A DNA stretch of 64,000 nt from NCBI GenBank assembly GCA_950022295.1, contig OX465598.1, forward strand, positions 336,983,324-337,047,323, read 5' to 3'. The position numbers and the translations under genes were made by a program. This DNA comes from Bromus sterilis. Lineage: Eukaryota; Streptophyta; Magnoliopsida; Poales; Poaceae. Within the stretch, counting starts at the first letter, position 1; each line of letters starts with the position of its first letter. The notes beneath the pieces were generated by a model that saw only the letters and a program-made list of their open reading frames with translations, searched no databases and was not told where the DNA came from. This document shows positions 46,234-58,819 of this stretch, in pieces.

Positions 46234-47959
46234 TTTTTTGAACGGTCACCGGGGGGAGAGAGTCCCCACCTGAATATATTGCTCAAAGTGATTCAGTTTA
46301 TAAGGAAAACCGGATCGAAAACCTTAACAAGTTGACCCTGTTTATAAGGGAGACCGGGCCGAAAAACCGCAGAAGAAGGGAGATTACATGGGGTGAGAAC
46401 AAAGGGACGCCCCGAGAAAGGCACTACCTAGCTAGCACAAACGAGAGACCATCAACATGAGAGCCGAGTGAAAATGGTGTGTCATCGAGGGATCACAATA
46501 CCAACACTAAACAACTATCCTAACGCAGTACACCGGCGTGCGTACCGACCCCTTGGCACATGGGAGCCGCACCAATCAACGAGTGACTCATCACGAACCT
46601 TGACTAGAGCCTCCGCCACAGCAAGCCGACACGATTAGCAAGGCAAGGAGGCATCATTGCATCGTAGATGAGCAAAGAAGAGCCGAGATAACACCAAGAG
46701 CATGAAGCTCGCCATAACACACGACAACCAGGAGAGGGTCTTGAGCAGGCATAGCAAAGGATGACCAACACAGAGGCAACAAAGGATGAATAGCGGCAAA
46801 GAGCTCCCCAGTGACGCCTTCAAAAAGGTAAACGACATCCAGAGATGACGTCGTCACAAAGCTTTCGCTTGGAGCAAAACCGGTTTAATTCCCAAAGAAC
46901 GGTAGAGCCGATCCTGCGAATCCGGACCGAGAGACAAGACTAGCATATGAACCACGCCCCCAAGAAGGTGAACGACGCGGGGGTAGCGCCGTCGTGGTTA
47001 GCTGACGCATGACAGCGGAGATTTCTCCCTAGCACATCCGTCCACGGTGAACCGCTATTCAAATTTGAACGAAGGGAATGACAATGGGTACCGAGGCGTA
47101 CGGGCACCGGATCTGATGGAGGCGAGGGCGAAGAGGCTGGAGTGGACGATGCAGCACCGGCAAGACAACCATGGGTGCGAAGCCCCGCCGCCGGCAAGCC
47201 CGCGGCCAAACTGCGTGCACCGCGCCGATGCTGGGCCAGCACCCCCAAAACAGCCGCCGACGCTGCGGAAGGTGTTACCAGTGCACGAGCACTGTCCTGG
47301 ACGCAACGGCCGCCACGGCACGATGGACCTGCCACGGCCCCAGACAAGGTGGGGAGACGGAGAGGGGGATGATCCGAGGCGGGAGCAATGGATCCGAACC
47401 CGGACGGCCGGATCCGTCCGCCGACCGCCAGGAGACGCCGGAGACGATGGGGAAGGATGTGCGTCACCGTCGGGGACGTCATCGTCACGCCGGTGGCTTG
47501 GGCGCGGGATCCGCACCCGGGAGGGCCGAATCTGCCCCCGGACGCCTAGACCGACAAGAGTTGGGGAAGACGCGGTGGCGGCCACCGACGCGACGAAGCA
47601 GAGGACCGGAGCCGGCGGGGAAGGCCGAGGACGCGCAGACCGGAGTGGCAAGCCGCGTCGACACAGAGAGCATGCCTTCCACCGGACCCCAACGCGAGAG
47701 CACGCCGAGCCTAGCACCATGACCGACGAGGTCCATCCCCGCACGGAGGAGCTCGCAGACAGCCTGAGAGAAGCCCTCGCCGCCGCCATCCCAGAAGGCC
47801 GCGCGGGCCTCCCGGCGGTCCTCTCCGGCAGCGGCGAGGAGGAGGAGGGGAGGTGGGGTGGAGGGCTGGCGACGGTAGGGTTTGCCGCCGCCCGAGTCGC
47901 CTGTGCGGGGCGACGGGGCGGCCAAGTTTTTTCTCTGACCCGAACACTCGTTACGTCCC
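46234..47959 (-). mobile_element. Short non-LTR retroelement nested in the LINE, minus strand
   Basis: TAAATAACTGTATTG (46219-46233) and TAAATAATTGTATTG (47960-47974) are a 15-bp target duplication with one mismatch. The left edge begins T6, which is the A-tail on the minus strand. The minus 5' part is GC-rich and contains GCGACTCGGGCGGC ... AAACCCT, the same opening as the element at 31803-33088. The long plus frame 47047-47997 and minus frame 47055-47789 lie in this GC-rich DNA and have no domain. It probably depends on LINE machinery. Confidence 0.75.
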
Positions 47960-47974
47960 TAAATAATTGTATTG

Positions 47975-48027
47975 TAACCCCTTCCCACCTTAATTAATAA
48001 GACATGCGCTATATGTTTTTTTTTTAA
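47975..48027 (+). mobile_element. 3' end of the 43230 LINE
   Basis: TAACCCCTTCCCACC ... GACATGCGC and a T10 run follow the nested element and abut the right target duplication. The tail is T-rich and not poly(A), which is unusual for an L1-type element. Confidence 0.6.
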
Positions 48028-48042
48028 GATTGGGAGGGGCAC
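48028..48042 (+). repeat. LINE target-site duplication, right copy
   Basis: GATTGGGAGGGGCAC, a perfect match of 43215-43229. Confidence 0.9.
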
Positions 48043-48439
48043 ACAGACACAGTGGGCTGTTGTACATGCTCTTTCCCTCGGTCGCGAAGTGACTGACACC
48101 AATTTTAGCAAAATGCCTGGCTCTGAGATCGGAGCTAGGAGCCCTCACAAGTTTCTCCAAGCCTCGAGGGCGAAAGACTGGTGAATTCAGCGGGTCTGCA
48201 TATCCACGAATACCTCATCCGTAGCCTCTAGTTAACTGTTGTACTTTCAGCCGGCGATGGAATCACTCTGGCTGGTGTGTGTTGTCCAAAGTCCATTCTA
48301 GCCGTGGTCTCATAGCGTAGATCTAGCAGCAAGGACTGCTAACCCATTTTGTTCATCAATCAAGGGGGTGGTAAATATATCCACAAATGAAAAAAAGGGC
48401 AAACTGAGAAAGCGGGTTAACGATAGATACTACATAGTT
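48043..48439. other. Spacer without gene
   Basis: About 400 bp of mixed composition. No frame with family features. Confidence 0.4.
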
Positions 48440-49250
48440 TTCTTTTTGGGTCGCGCTACGCGTCCGCCGGCTGATCCTTTGAAAGGATCCGCCGGCTTAA
48501 CTACCGTTCGATTAAATTCCAAGATGCGTACGTCCAGGAGATAACAAAAGAACATTTTCTTGCAACAGACTATTTGTTGCGAAGCTCCTTTGCAACAGGA
48601 TGTTTGTTGCGAAAGGTTTTTTTTGTACGCAGAGATACCAAAGGAATATTTTTTTGCAACAGACTATTTGTTGCGAAACTCCTTTGCAACAGAATACTTG
48701 TTGCGGAGATTTTTTTGTACACACGTCTTTAATTTAGCTTATCATGTAGAACATTCTTTGTAACATGATACTTGTTGTGAAACTTTTTTGCAACATGATG
48801 CTTGTTGCGAAACTTTATTTATACGCATATATATTTCTGCAATCCAGTGCTTGTACGACGAACGATGGTGTGAAGCCGCTTTGCAACACAAATAACGTTG
48901 CGAACCTCCTTTACAACAACATCCTTGTTGCGTTCAATGAGTTTGTAACATACAACTTGTTGCAAAGAATTCAAGTCATTCAAAAACGTTTGCAACATCT
49001 ATCTTGTTACGTTTCAAAGTTGTGCAACAAACACCCTGTTGCAAACATCTATTAATGTGTAAGCGTAAAAAATAATACTGGGCACTTAGTACTTGAGCTA
49101 CCGAGAAGTACCACACATATATACACGAACGCATATGCATTATGTCCGCAAGTCACGTCTCCTGATCCAACGGACTAGCGCAACGCAATCTAACGGCCGG
49201 TACGCGGCGGATCATGTCGAGTAAATCAGCCGGCTGATCCAGAGCTTTTT
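48440..49250. mobile_element. Non-autonomous DNA element with 30-bp palindromic repeats
   Basis: The left edge carries GCCGGC-T-GATCCTTT against AAAGGATC-C-GCCGGC, a hairpin at 48466-48496. The right edge carries ATCAGCCGGCTGATCC (49230-49245), so both ends share GCCGGCTGAT. Between them is an array of TTGCAACA-n8-TTGTTGCGAA units (48560-49050). Terminal repeats are imperfect and no target duplication was identified. A Mutator-like MITE is the best guess. Confidence 0.4.
48560..49050. repeat. 30-bp minisatellite of TTGCAACA/TTGTTGC words
   Basis: TTGCAACA at 48560, 48590, 48654 and 48684, each followed after 7-9 bases by TTGTTGCGAA, then more diverged copies to 49050. Every unit is a small palindrome. 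The basic step is 30 bp with longer spacers between pairs. Confidence 0.8.
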
Positions 49251-50009
49251 CCTTTCTTTTTTGCATAATTACATGAGTCGGCGCTACCAAATTATTATAG
49301 ATTTACAGGAAACTAGGTAAAATAAAAATTAGCTGCAGAGCTTCAAACTAAGCACTCCAATTATGTAAGAATCAACAAACGAGATTGAAGTTGTCTCAAT
49401 GGAACGGCTTCATTTCAATGAGTTGGGTGTGAAGATTCGTCTTAATGTACAATTCTCACCAGTGGTAAGAAATGAGCATTGCATGTATTTTTGGAATATC
49501 TGATGAAACTGCAAAACGATGATAAAAACACATGCCATACCAAAACACAGGTATACCTCGTTCCACCACAAATCCTACATAATGGAATGTTAAATGGATG
49601 CACACTCAATAGCATGACAGGTCACTGAATTTCACTTATCAAGGGACAAGGTACACACCAACTGGTCCAGCTAACAATGCAAGAGATGAGCATGTACTTT
49701 AGCATACGTGTCATGTTCTTCTAGAAGCAGCTATTCCTACTTTGTTCTTTTAGCTTGCTGTGCTACAAGCCAAAAAGACCTCACCCACACACTGACAGAG
49801 ATCTGGCGTTAACATCGTCCTTGTGGCAGTATGCAGGACATGCTGGTTATCAGTTAGTGTTCCTAACCTAGCAATTGTGATTGATCGCCAAAGCACATAA
49901 CAGTTGATGATTCAAAACAAGAGTGGATCACCTTAGCATATTGCTATGCAGAACCGCGGATGATATGTGTGTATGCTCATTAGTCTCCATACTGCTGCAT
50001 CAGATATTA
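49251..50009. other. 3' flank of MCM9
   Basis: Likely MCM9 3' UTR and downstream sequence on the minus strand. No other gene was found. The polyadenylation signal could not be assigned with confidence. Confidence 0.45.
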
Positions 50010-53000
50010 TTATAGGTAATCCCCAAGCTTGTCAAGGATGTTCTGCTCCTCTTTGATATCTATTAAATGTCAAGATAAACAAAGACATTGGGTACACTGC
50101 TTGTCACTATACACACTTTACATAATATATTTTTATAATAATGCATTGTTTCAAGTTAGCAATGAGCCAGACAACAGAAAAACATACTCTTTAACTTCGA
50201 ATTAACATTTAATGGAAAAGTATATCCTAGTTTGCCCTAAAGGCCATACACAATATAATAGGCAAGAACAGGAATGCAAAAAGAAAGAACACTAAACAAT
50301 CGCCCATTCAAGTTTTCACTGGTTAAATCTTCAATACTCTTGAATAAATACGGTTCTAAATCATATTTTAGGATACATTCCTGATCAGGGTTGTCTAGGA
50401 AATTGGAGTTCAGAGCGTTCCCAGCACCGTCTATGATTGCAGATATTGTCATGGAGGACTCAATGCATAATATGGCAGCAATAGCATCAAGCCGTGTAAC
50501 CTCATTTCTGAACATTAGTCTTGCATGCGCTACAACATGGAAAAAATATGGAAATGTGAGAATGAGGCGAGATGTGAATCAGAAAATATATCTGAAAGGG
50601 GAAAAGATCCACTAGAGATGACAGAACATGCCTTGCGCCAGCCTTATCAAACTCTCAAGCATACGCACAGTTGTCCTCGCTGCAAATAATCAAGTTTTTG
50701 AGCAGCTGCCGAACTCGAAAGGAAAAATAAATGTTCTGCTAACCTGCCTGCATTATGTGTTCCATCTCTCCGCTGAAGCTGATAATAGCCTGAGATAACA
50801 CTTTCTGCTTCCTTTGTCAGCACTGGTTTAAACCGCTGTTTTACATAGTGGATATACCTGGGATTTTAGAATAATCAAGCATCATTATACAGCATTGGCA
50901 ATGACAAATAAAATCTTGGCAGTAAACAGCACAATCAGACAAGCCAAATACACTTGAAAATTTCAGCTGCTTATTACACATGACCTGACAAAATAGCACT
51001 GCAACAAAAAAGTCTGGGCATTAAGTAGTAGAACACAATGAAACATATGTACTTGTCTTTCTGAGCACAAGACTATAAGCTCAACATTGTCATGTTGGAT
51101 ATCTACCTTCTCAAACGGGGAAGTGTCCACTCTTTTATACCCAAAGGTTGGGTGCTTTTTATGACAGCATCACTCGTCTTGTTTTCTTCTGCTTTAGTGC
51201 TCTACATAATTTCAAAAGATAGTGCTTAATAGAGCAATTATTCCAGAGTGACAAGTCTGCTATATTCTGTGCATCCCTATCCCTATAGAATTGATAGTCC
51301 ATGGAATAGCAAGGCCTGTGAGACCAACATCTTGTATATGTTTCAATTATACAATAGAGAGAAATTTGACGATTTTCCATGTTGGGTAAGCTTATCCAAG
51401 AAACACAAGAGAGCAAACTCAACAGAAAAGCAATAAAATCTTACCTGAGCTAATATATGAGATGAAATTATACCATCTAGCGTAGGGTTCTTTTTATCCA
51501 AGAGAACAAGAACTATATCAAATCTACTCAATAATGGTCCTGAAAGTGTTGTATTCACGGATAAGGCTGAAAATGGAAAGTGTTTCAAAAGGTTATGCAA
51601 GTCCTTCAAAGGAATCTAAAGAAAATACAATAATTAAAATATACTCCAAATTATTAAGCTAATTGCACCATCAAATTATTAACCTTAGTAGTGTACTAAC
51701 ATGCAGTGTTAAAAGACAGTTGGTATTTCCAGCAAAAAAAAGACAGTTGGTATTGTGGTGGTGGTCTATTGTTTATGCCACTACTGAATGACTCTCAAAT
51801 GTAACACGGATTAAATGACTAAATGTTGAGCTATTATTATAATATAGAACTGCAGAAGTAAACACGCGGTGCCTGAAATAGTGAAATACTGTCCTTTGTT
51901 CTTTTACTATTAAATAGCTTAGTTCTATACTGATGTTAAGTGCAGTACATTCATTTGAATCATATTGTCCTTTTGGATTAGTGGCACCAAAGACAGTAGT
52001 CCTCGTACTGAGTGTTGTCACCAGTCCAGCCTGAAAAGGCAAAGAAGTAATAATAGTTTATCAAAGTGCATGCTAGTGAGCTTGAATGGATCATTAAATG
52101 GCAATTGTTTTAAGTAAAGGAGGCATGGTACCTTTGCAACGCTTATTGTTTGTTGTTCCATGGCTTCATGTATTGTTGTCCTGTCATGCTCTCGCATACT
52201 ACATCAGAGAAGACATAGAGGTGTAAATACATGGTCTTAATTTAGCACAAGGCTAAGAACATTAAATAATAACATATCATGTCTTGTGATACTCCAATAA
52301 AAAAACTCCCCATTTAGCATGAAAAATACATCAAATAAAACAACTAAAATGCAAATGCATATTGTCTGGGAGATTCCTGTGCTCCTGGATTAGGGCTAGT
52401 AGCAGTCGCTCGACGGGAGTCCGGGGCTTGCAGCCGCGGCGCTCCAGAGCTTAGTCTGCTTGGAAGAAGAGGGAAGAGGGGATAGATTGATGATTACTGT
52501 TATTTCTGTTGTTTCATAGGCCAAGCATCTTTATACAGAGGGGCATCAAAACCGAACAAAGTGATCCAGGGGGATGCTTTCTCAAGATAAGAAACTGATT
52601 TAAGGTCATAACAAACTTCAACACGAATCTTATCTCTACTCCCACCACAAGCAAGGCTGGTGTGCGGCATAATCCTTGTGGCTCACTGTTTGTACTGCTG
52701 ACCCCGCGTGTGTGTCCACTGTACAGGAGCATGAGAGTAGGCAAGCGGGCATATTGCACAAGGGCTTTTGAAATGAGGCCTGGACTAAGGCATGTCTGCT
52801 GTGAAAAGTGAGAGAATTCATATACAGGAGGGAGTCAAAAGTGCTTGTGATGAGCATTTTGAAGCTCCTAAGAATTAACTACAAGAGTTATGGGCCTACA
52901 GTGCAAATTTTTGGACACAATTTTTTGGCGAAATAAGTGCAGGTTGCAGATTATTATCAAGCTATTGGAGATTGGAACAGCGGAGTCTGTTATCAAGTAA

Positions 53001-56000
53001 AGTGCATGTATCTTACTTTTATTTTCCAGATGAGATCATCCAATGTTCCAGGATATTGGTAAGATGGTAACTGGTACCATATCGGTGGGGTGCTGAGTAG
53101 GAATTAATCGGCGAATCGGCCATTTAACTGAATTTATAGGTAATCCATTTATCGGGAGGTTAACTAGGGCCATATCTATATATCCTAGGCTATATAGCAG
53201 CATACGATTGTACCATGTGTCTAAATATGCAATCCTAGGCTACATAGCAACAAGGAAAATTGTTGCGTTGATGTTGCAGACGAGCTGGAAGGCCATAAAT
53301 CTGAACATTGAAAAGTAGGGAGGGAATGGGGCAGTTTTGGGCTAAAAAATGCCTAGCAGTTATTGGCCCAGCCGATAGTTTGGCCTGACAACTGATAAAT
53401 TGGCTTGTCAGACAAATTATCTGGACCTACCAGTTAATGGCTCGAATAGCACGTTCTCTTATCGAGAGGGGTCTGAATGGCAGTTAACTGACCATATCGG
53501 CAGTTAAACTGACAGATATTTGGAACAGTGAGATCATCCAAGCTAGATATACAAGGATCTGATCCATCAACAAATCTCAAATATGAGTGTGACATAAATT
53601 TCATAATAATCCATTCCCAATATTTTCGAAACGTCAAGCCAGCTGTACTATAAATCAGGAGCTGGAATCTGTTGAATCTCAGATAGGACACAGGGGCACT
53701 AATTGTATTGGTGAATAAAGGTACTGGGTAGCAAATTAGCCAGAGAAACAGTCAGACCTATCAAATTCATCTATGCAGCACAAACCACCATCAGCCAGAA
53801 CAAGGGCACCAGCCTCAAGCATCCACTCACCTATCATTGAATTCAAAAGAAAATTGCTACCAAGAAAATGAGTGCTACTTTAAAATGAGAAACAACACCA
53901 ACAATTAACGTATAATGCTGTGAGCTGTGAGGGAATGGTAATGTAAAACATATATACCTCCATCCTTGACAGCGGTGACAGTCAAACCAGCACTAGTACT
54001 TCCAAGACCAGTTGTAATCACAGAACGGTTGCTCAATTTAGCAGCAAACTTCAAAAACTGGGATTTACCAGTACCTGGAGTCCAGTGCAGTAAAAATATA
54101 CAATACAGTTGCCATCAAATGTATATTTACTAATCTTAGATATGGTACACAAGAGTGAAAATTGCAACCTTATAGGCCTTGTTTGGTTCAGCTTTGTCAG
54201 TCAGATTTCATAAATCCACAACCAAACCAAACAGGATTCCACCAAAGAGCAAACCTTCAAACGACCGGATTTCACCAAAGCGCAGCCGGAAAATACACGT
54301 ACGAGCAAACCAAAAAGCGAACCTTCGAACGATTTCTGAAAATCTGCTGCGGGAAATTGAAATCTGCCCGGGAGGTGCTTCCGATTTTCCGCAGAAGATT
54401 TTCAGAAAACCACAGCCGAACCAAACAGGGCCATAGGCTACATACACTCAAAAATAGACTGAGTTCTCATGCCATCATGTCCATAGGTTCCTTCCAACAA
54501 TTAATGGTAAAACAAAATCGCATGCCATAGTAGAGTTCTAGTTCTATCATCTGTTTATTTTGTTTGTTTGTCACATGGTGTGTATGAGCATTATCACTTG
54601 TGACCTTGCATACTAATCTGCAATCATCAGCTAAAATATTTATTAACTAAAAATATTTGAGTCGTGCGATGGTTTGTCTGTCATCCCATCCCACCACCAA
54701 CTTCATGATTGGTGGGCAAAAATATGGCATATGATTATTTTTACGGTTTTAGTGTTTTTTAAAATCGCTCAGTTCTGTTGTTTTTAAAGCGAGTTCTTGT
54801 GGTCATGATGGAGACTGACCATGAGTAGATTTATTTCAATTATTTCCTTTGCAGCCTGAGGGCATTCAACTGTTGCTGTGAAAATGGAAGTACTTAGTCA
54901 CTTAGGTAGATAGTAAATGCAAAACTTTGAATATGTAATTAATTCGCGTGGCAGGCAGTGGAGGGGTTATCTCTATCTTGTGCTACTCTCAGTCTAGTTA
55001 CAATATAAACTTTGCAGAAGCCTTAACCCTACTGTCGATGGATACATTTTAATGCCATATATACTCATCATATCTCAATAAAATGTGTCATTGCAACCAT
55101 TAGTACCTGGATCACCAACGAGAAGCATATGTGGTTCGCCACGAATCTTTGTTCCAGAAGCATCAACATGCTGCACTCCACCAATCAATGTAAGAGCAAC
55201 TGAAATTTAAATACATCGAATAGTTAAAATGCTAACGGTATTTGATAGGAACGCTTAAAAGAACAAATTAGTTATTAATTTCTTTCCAGAAGAGGCTTAA
55301 AACACTACTGAATTACTAACAATATAGCTTACTGACAGAAAGTAGCATACCTGCAAGCTTTACCGTGAATAACCCATAAATCTGAGGACAAATGCTTTTC
55401 AAGATTTTATTTCTTCCTACGTACACAAGAAGAAAATAATAGTTAACTTATAGTACCAATTAAATGGTAACAAAAAAAACTCTAGGATGCAATTTGAGAT
55501 GGAATTTTTTTGATGATGCCAAGTTTTTTATTGGCGAGATTTGAACTACTGATCTAGAAAACATCAGGTTGGGAATGGAACTTGAGGACCTTCTAGTGGA
55601 GTAGCTCTGTTTTCTTCCCAGAAACGCTCAAAATCTTTGATAACTTCCTCAGGGACGTCTATACCAGACTTCAGCTCATTAGTTCTCCTGTATAAAGCAG
55701 CACACAGACATTGTTCAAACTTCAGAACCCAGCAAACCTTAAAGTGCTGAGAAGATGTTGTCCATGGTGGAATTCAACTAGTTCCGTAGATGATCCAAAA
55801 GCAACTATCGTGCAATCAATGGAAGTGAAGTAAATCATCGACTGAGTCACAAATTGTGGAGAAAGGCTTCCCTTCACATGAAACCATACAATACTGTAAA
55901 TGTTAACATATCGGTTGCGTGAAATTCTCTCTATTTTTCAACTCAAACCCGACATACTAGTATACTACGACAAAAAACAAAAAACATCAACAGCAATTCT

Positions 56001-58557
56001 ACAGATTTCCTGGAGTAGCAACAACTTCACAAATGTGAAGAAAACTACCATTACTACTTTCAGGAGTTGAAGTTGGAAAAGAGACATACTCCCTCCGTTT
56101 CTTTTTAGTTCACATATCAGTTTTGCGTTAATGTAAAGTTTGACCAAGTTTATTAAAAAATATTAATACCTACGATATCAAATAAAACAATATGAAAAAA
56201 ATGTTCGATGATGGATCTACTGGTATTGATTTGGTATTATGGATGTTGATTTATTTTCTTTAAAATTGGTCAAACTTCAGAAAGTTTGGCTGAAGACAAA
56301 ACTAATATGCAAAGCAAACAGAAATGGAGGGGGTAGTTCGACTTATCATTTACCTCACATAATTGGCAATAAACATAGGATCAAGGTTGCAACGCACATC
56401 CTTAACATCAGAGGACCACTTTGCAGATAATATACCCGTAACAATGACGTCATCTGAAGAAAGAACACACTTGGCTGAATATCAATGTCACAGAACAGCC
56501 ACAAATTAACAACGGATGGACATTTAGATTGCAATTCAGGCAATAGAAACACATCATTTTTCAGCTGGGAACAATGAGAAACCAACATACACACTTATTT
56601 GGTAAAGCTTCTGATATAAAGATTAAGAACTCTGATCTTCTTTTCAAGATCAAAACGGAACTACTCACAGAATCCTACAAATGGATAAGCCCAAAGAAAG
56701 TACTTACCTCCAGCTTTAACAATATCAACAAGATCATCCATCAAAACCACAGGCATGGAACGGGGTATAGAACCAACATCCAGAAGTTGCACGCTTTCTT
56801 GGATTTTTATTTCTTGATAATCATGACAGGTTATGCTATCTTCTATCAATTGGAAAGAAGCACTTTGACAACCTTTTGAACTCTGCATGAGGAGCATTAC
56901 ATTTAGTAGCTTCTTCCACAGAAGTTGAGTAGTCTCGAAAAATTATAAAATGTAATAGGTAAAAAAGAACAATAGGTGATGTGCATTGCCCATCAGAGGA
57001 TAAAACCATTGTCCACCAGTGGTGGACAAATAAATGAAATCACACTAACTCCGATTAAGAAAAAGGAAATGGAATACCATGGATGGGCAAGATGCAGGTA
57101 GAGTTATTCGATTCCCAGCCTCTAGCTCAGGATGGCAGCTGAACCTATTCAATAAAGAAATAAATTAAGGTCAGGTGTGTCCGGTGTCTATGATATAAAC
57201 ATGCAGCCATGGCACTCAGCACTCTTTGTAAGAAGTCACAAGGTGATCATATTTTAAGGAGCAATCTCTGAATGTATTTCACTCAATCGTTGAAAACTAT
57301 GCTACTACTTTAGAGAAGTTAAGCCTCTCACACTGCAAGCTTTTAAATAGGGAAAGCTAAAACTCTGATTGCACGGCTGCTTACAAACTTATGTAACAGA
57401 AAATGGTAACTAATAGGCCAATGTCTCCAGCAATGTAACAGAAGATGGTAATCTTGCCAGCATAATTAAAATATTTAGATCTCGAGAAAAAAAAACTAAA
57501 AATATCTCATTACTTATGGAATGTTTATCAAGTATCAACTTTAATTCAAGAAAAAGCTTCCATTGAAATCTTAAGAAAGGCCTCTACCGAACCATGTTAT
57601 CAGTAATCACAATCCAAATTTACTTAATTACACTGATATATTGCGCTTCACAAGCCACTAATATGCAAGGGCTTGAATATGTAGCCAACAATACTAAGTA
57701 GTATGCTATTAAGCCCTGAAGCATGCATGACAAACCTGTGGTTGCATTTCCTGCACTGATACTTCCGCTCGCCCTCGATCATCTTCACGCCGCCTGATCT
57801 GATCACAGTCCCCTTCAACGTCAGCAGAATCCCCCTATGCTTAACCCTCACCTTCCCAATGCTCGGAGACGACTCTGCAAAAATGACAACATCGCCACCA
57901 AATCAGGAACCTAATAAACAACTGAAACATCAAAGTGACAAACAATCTCTCAAGCATTATAACGAACACAAAAGGGGCGTGCGTGAGCGCACCAGGGAAT
58001 TCCAGTGGCGATCCGGAGACGTTGACGCGCACGTGTACGAAGTCCTTCTCCACTGCATCGGGCCTCAGCTCGTCCGGGTCACCCAACGCCTCGCCCTTTC
58101 TGAGGATGCACAACACCTCACTCTGCGAAGACGAAAAAATGCTCGAGAAATGCGGGGATAGAAGCGGAAAAACAGGGGGATGCGGGTCGCAGAGGAGGTC
58201 GGTCTACTCACCTGGGCGCGCTGAGCGGCGGTGTCGAAGACGGTGAGGAGGTGCTTGGGGTTGGTGTAGAGTATTTTGGCCAAGCCTGTGTGGAACTCCA
58301 GGAGCTCCGCGAAGCTGCGAGAGGGGAAGGGGCGGGGTTAGGGTTTGGGGAGGAGGAGGAGGAGAAGGGGGGCGGGGTGGGAGGAGGACTCACTCGATGA
58401 CGAGGGGGAAGTGGAGCGTGGACTCGGGGTGGAGGAGAATGCGGCGGAGGTCGTCGGAGTGGAAACTGCAGAGGAACTTGGCGAGCAGACGCAAGTACTC
58501 TGCCTCGCCTTCGACGGCGTCGAAATCCTCGAGCGGCTGCGGCGGCGGCGGCGGCAT
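50010..58557 (-). CDS. MCM9: MCM9 helicase, 20 coding exons, 683 aa
   Basis: Exons (high to low): 58557-58394, 58314-58212, 58122-57993, 57874-57736, 57144-57078, 56882-56708, 56453-56354, 55687-55590, 55416-55351, 55199-55107, 54074-53958, 53830-53758, 52198-52132, 52030-51949, 51566-51445, 51201-51107, 50857-50748, 50679-50632, 50529-50377, 50059-50010. All join in frame without stops. Visible: OB-fold/zinc region with C173-x2-C176, then CHDYQEIKIQE and VGSIPRSM, a wording diagnostic of MCM9; Walker A GDPGTGKS (376-383), Walker B LCCIDEF (434-440), sensor 1 Asn482, arginine finger Arg506 (SRF). Known MCM9 works with MCM8 in homologous recombination and crosslink repair in the nucleus. Length fits plant MCM9. 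Introns 17 and 18 use GC donors. Introns carry MITEs. An E2F-type site lies just upstream of the ATG. Confidence 0.95.
54175..54432. mobile_element. MITE in MCM9 intron (GGCC...TTTGGTTC ends)
   Basis: GGCCTTGTTTGGTTC on the left and GAACCAAACAGGGCC on the right are inverted repeats with one extra base difference. ATA flanks both ends. Such termini occur in hAT- and Harbinger-like MITEs of grasses. It lies in the intron between the exons encoding the two halves of Walker A (54074 and 55107). Superfamily unsure. Confidence 0.7.
56087..56335. mobile_element. Stowaway MITE in MCM9 intron 7
   Basis: TA-CTCCCTCCGTTTC on the left and AATGGAGGGGG-TA on the right. The inner part has the TTTGACCAAGTTT / AATTGGTCAAA inverted pair typical of Stowaway. 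Its right end is 18 bp from the exon 7 donor (56353). Confidence 0.85.
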
Positions 58558-58578
58558 TTGGGCGGCGATTGGGGTTTC

Positions 58579-58587
58579 GGCGCGAAA
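58579..58587 (-). promoter_or_regulatory. E2F-type site upstream of the MCM9 start codon
   Basis: TTTCGCGCC on the minus strand, 22 bp upstream of the ATG, inside a near-palindrome GTTTCGCGCCGAAAC. It fits the TTTSSCGC consensus bound by E2F-DP factors at G1/S genes; MCM genes are standard targets. Its position suggests either a very short 5' leader or a site within the leader. Confidence 0.6.
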
Positions 58588-58819
58588 CGGCGAGGAGGGA
58601 AGAAACTGGCCACTGGTCAGGCCACGGCGTCACGGAGGAGGAGAAGAGAGCGGACGGTGGTCGCGATCTTCAATTTTTCTTTTCCTTAATTTCCAAAGAC
58701 TTGGGTTGAAATGGGCTTTGGGCCTTCAGTTATCTGGTGGGCTTTTATGCGAGAATTTGTAGGGCTCGTAAAAATGATAAGCTAGATAGCGAAATCATTA
58801 ATTATACAGTATTCTTCGC

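Noticed and set aside
47047..47997. Long open frames on both strands (316 and 244 codons)
   Set aside because: Same reason: GC-rich head of the nested non-LTR element; overlapping frames in opposite strands and no recognisable domain.
50237..50515. Read-through C-terminus of MCM9 exon 19
   Set aside because: The frame runs on through the donor, but splicing at 50377 to 50059 gives the conserved short MCM9 tail and a stop.
58208..58633. 141- and 91-codon minus frames over the MCM9 start
   Set aside because: Out-of-frame shadows of MCM9 exons 1-2 and intron 1; kept only as upstream ATGs.
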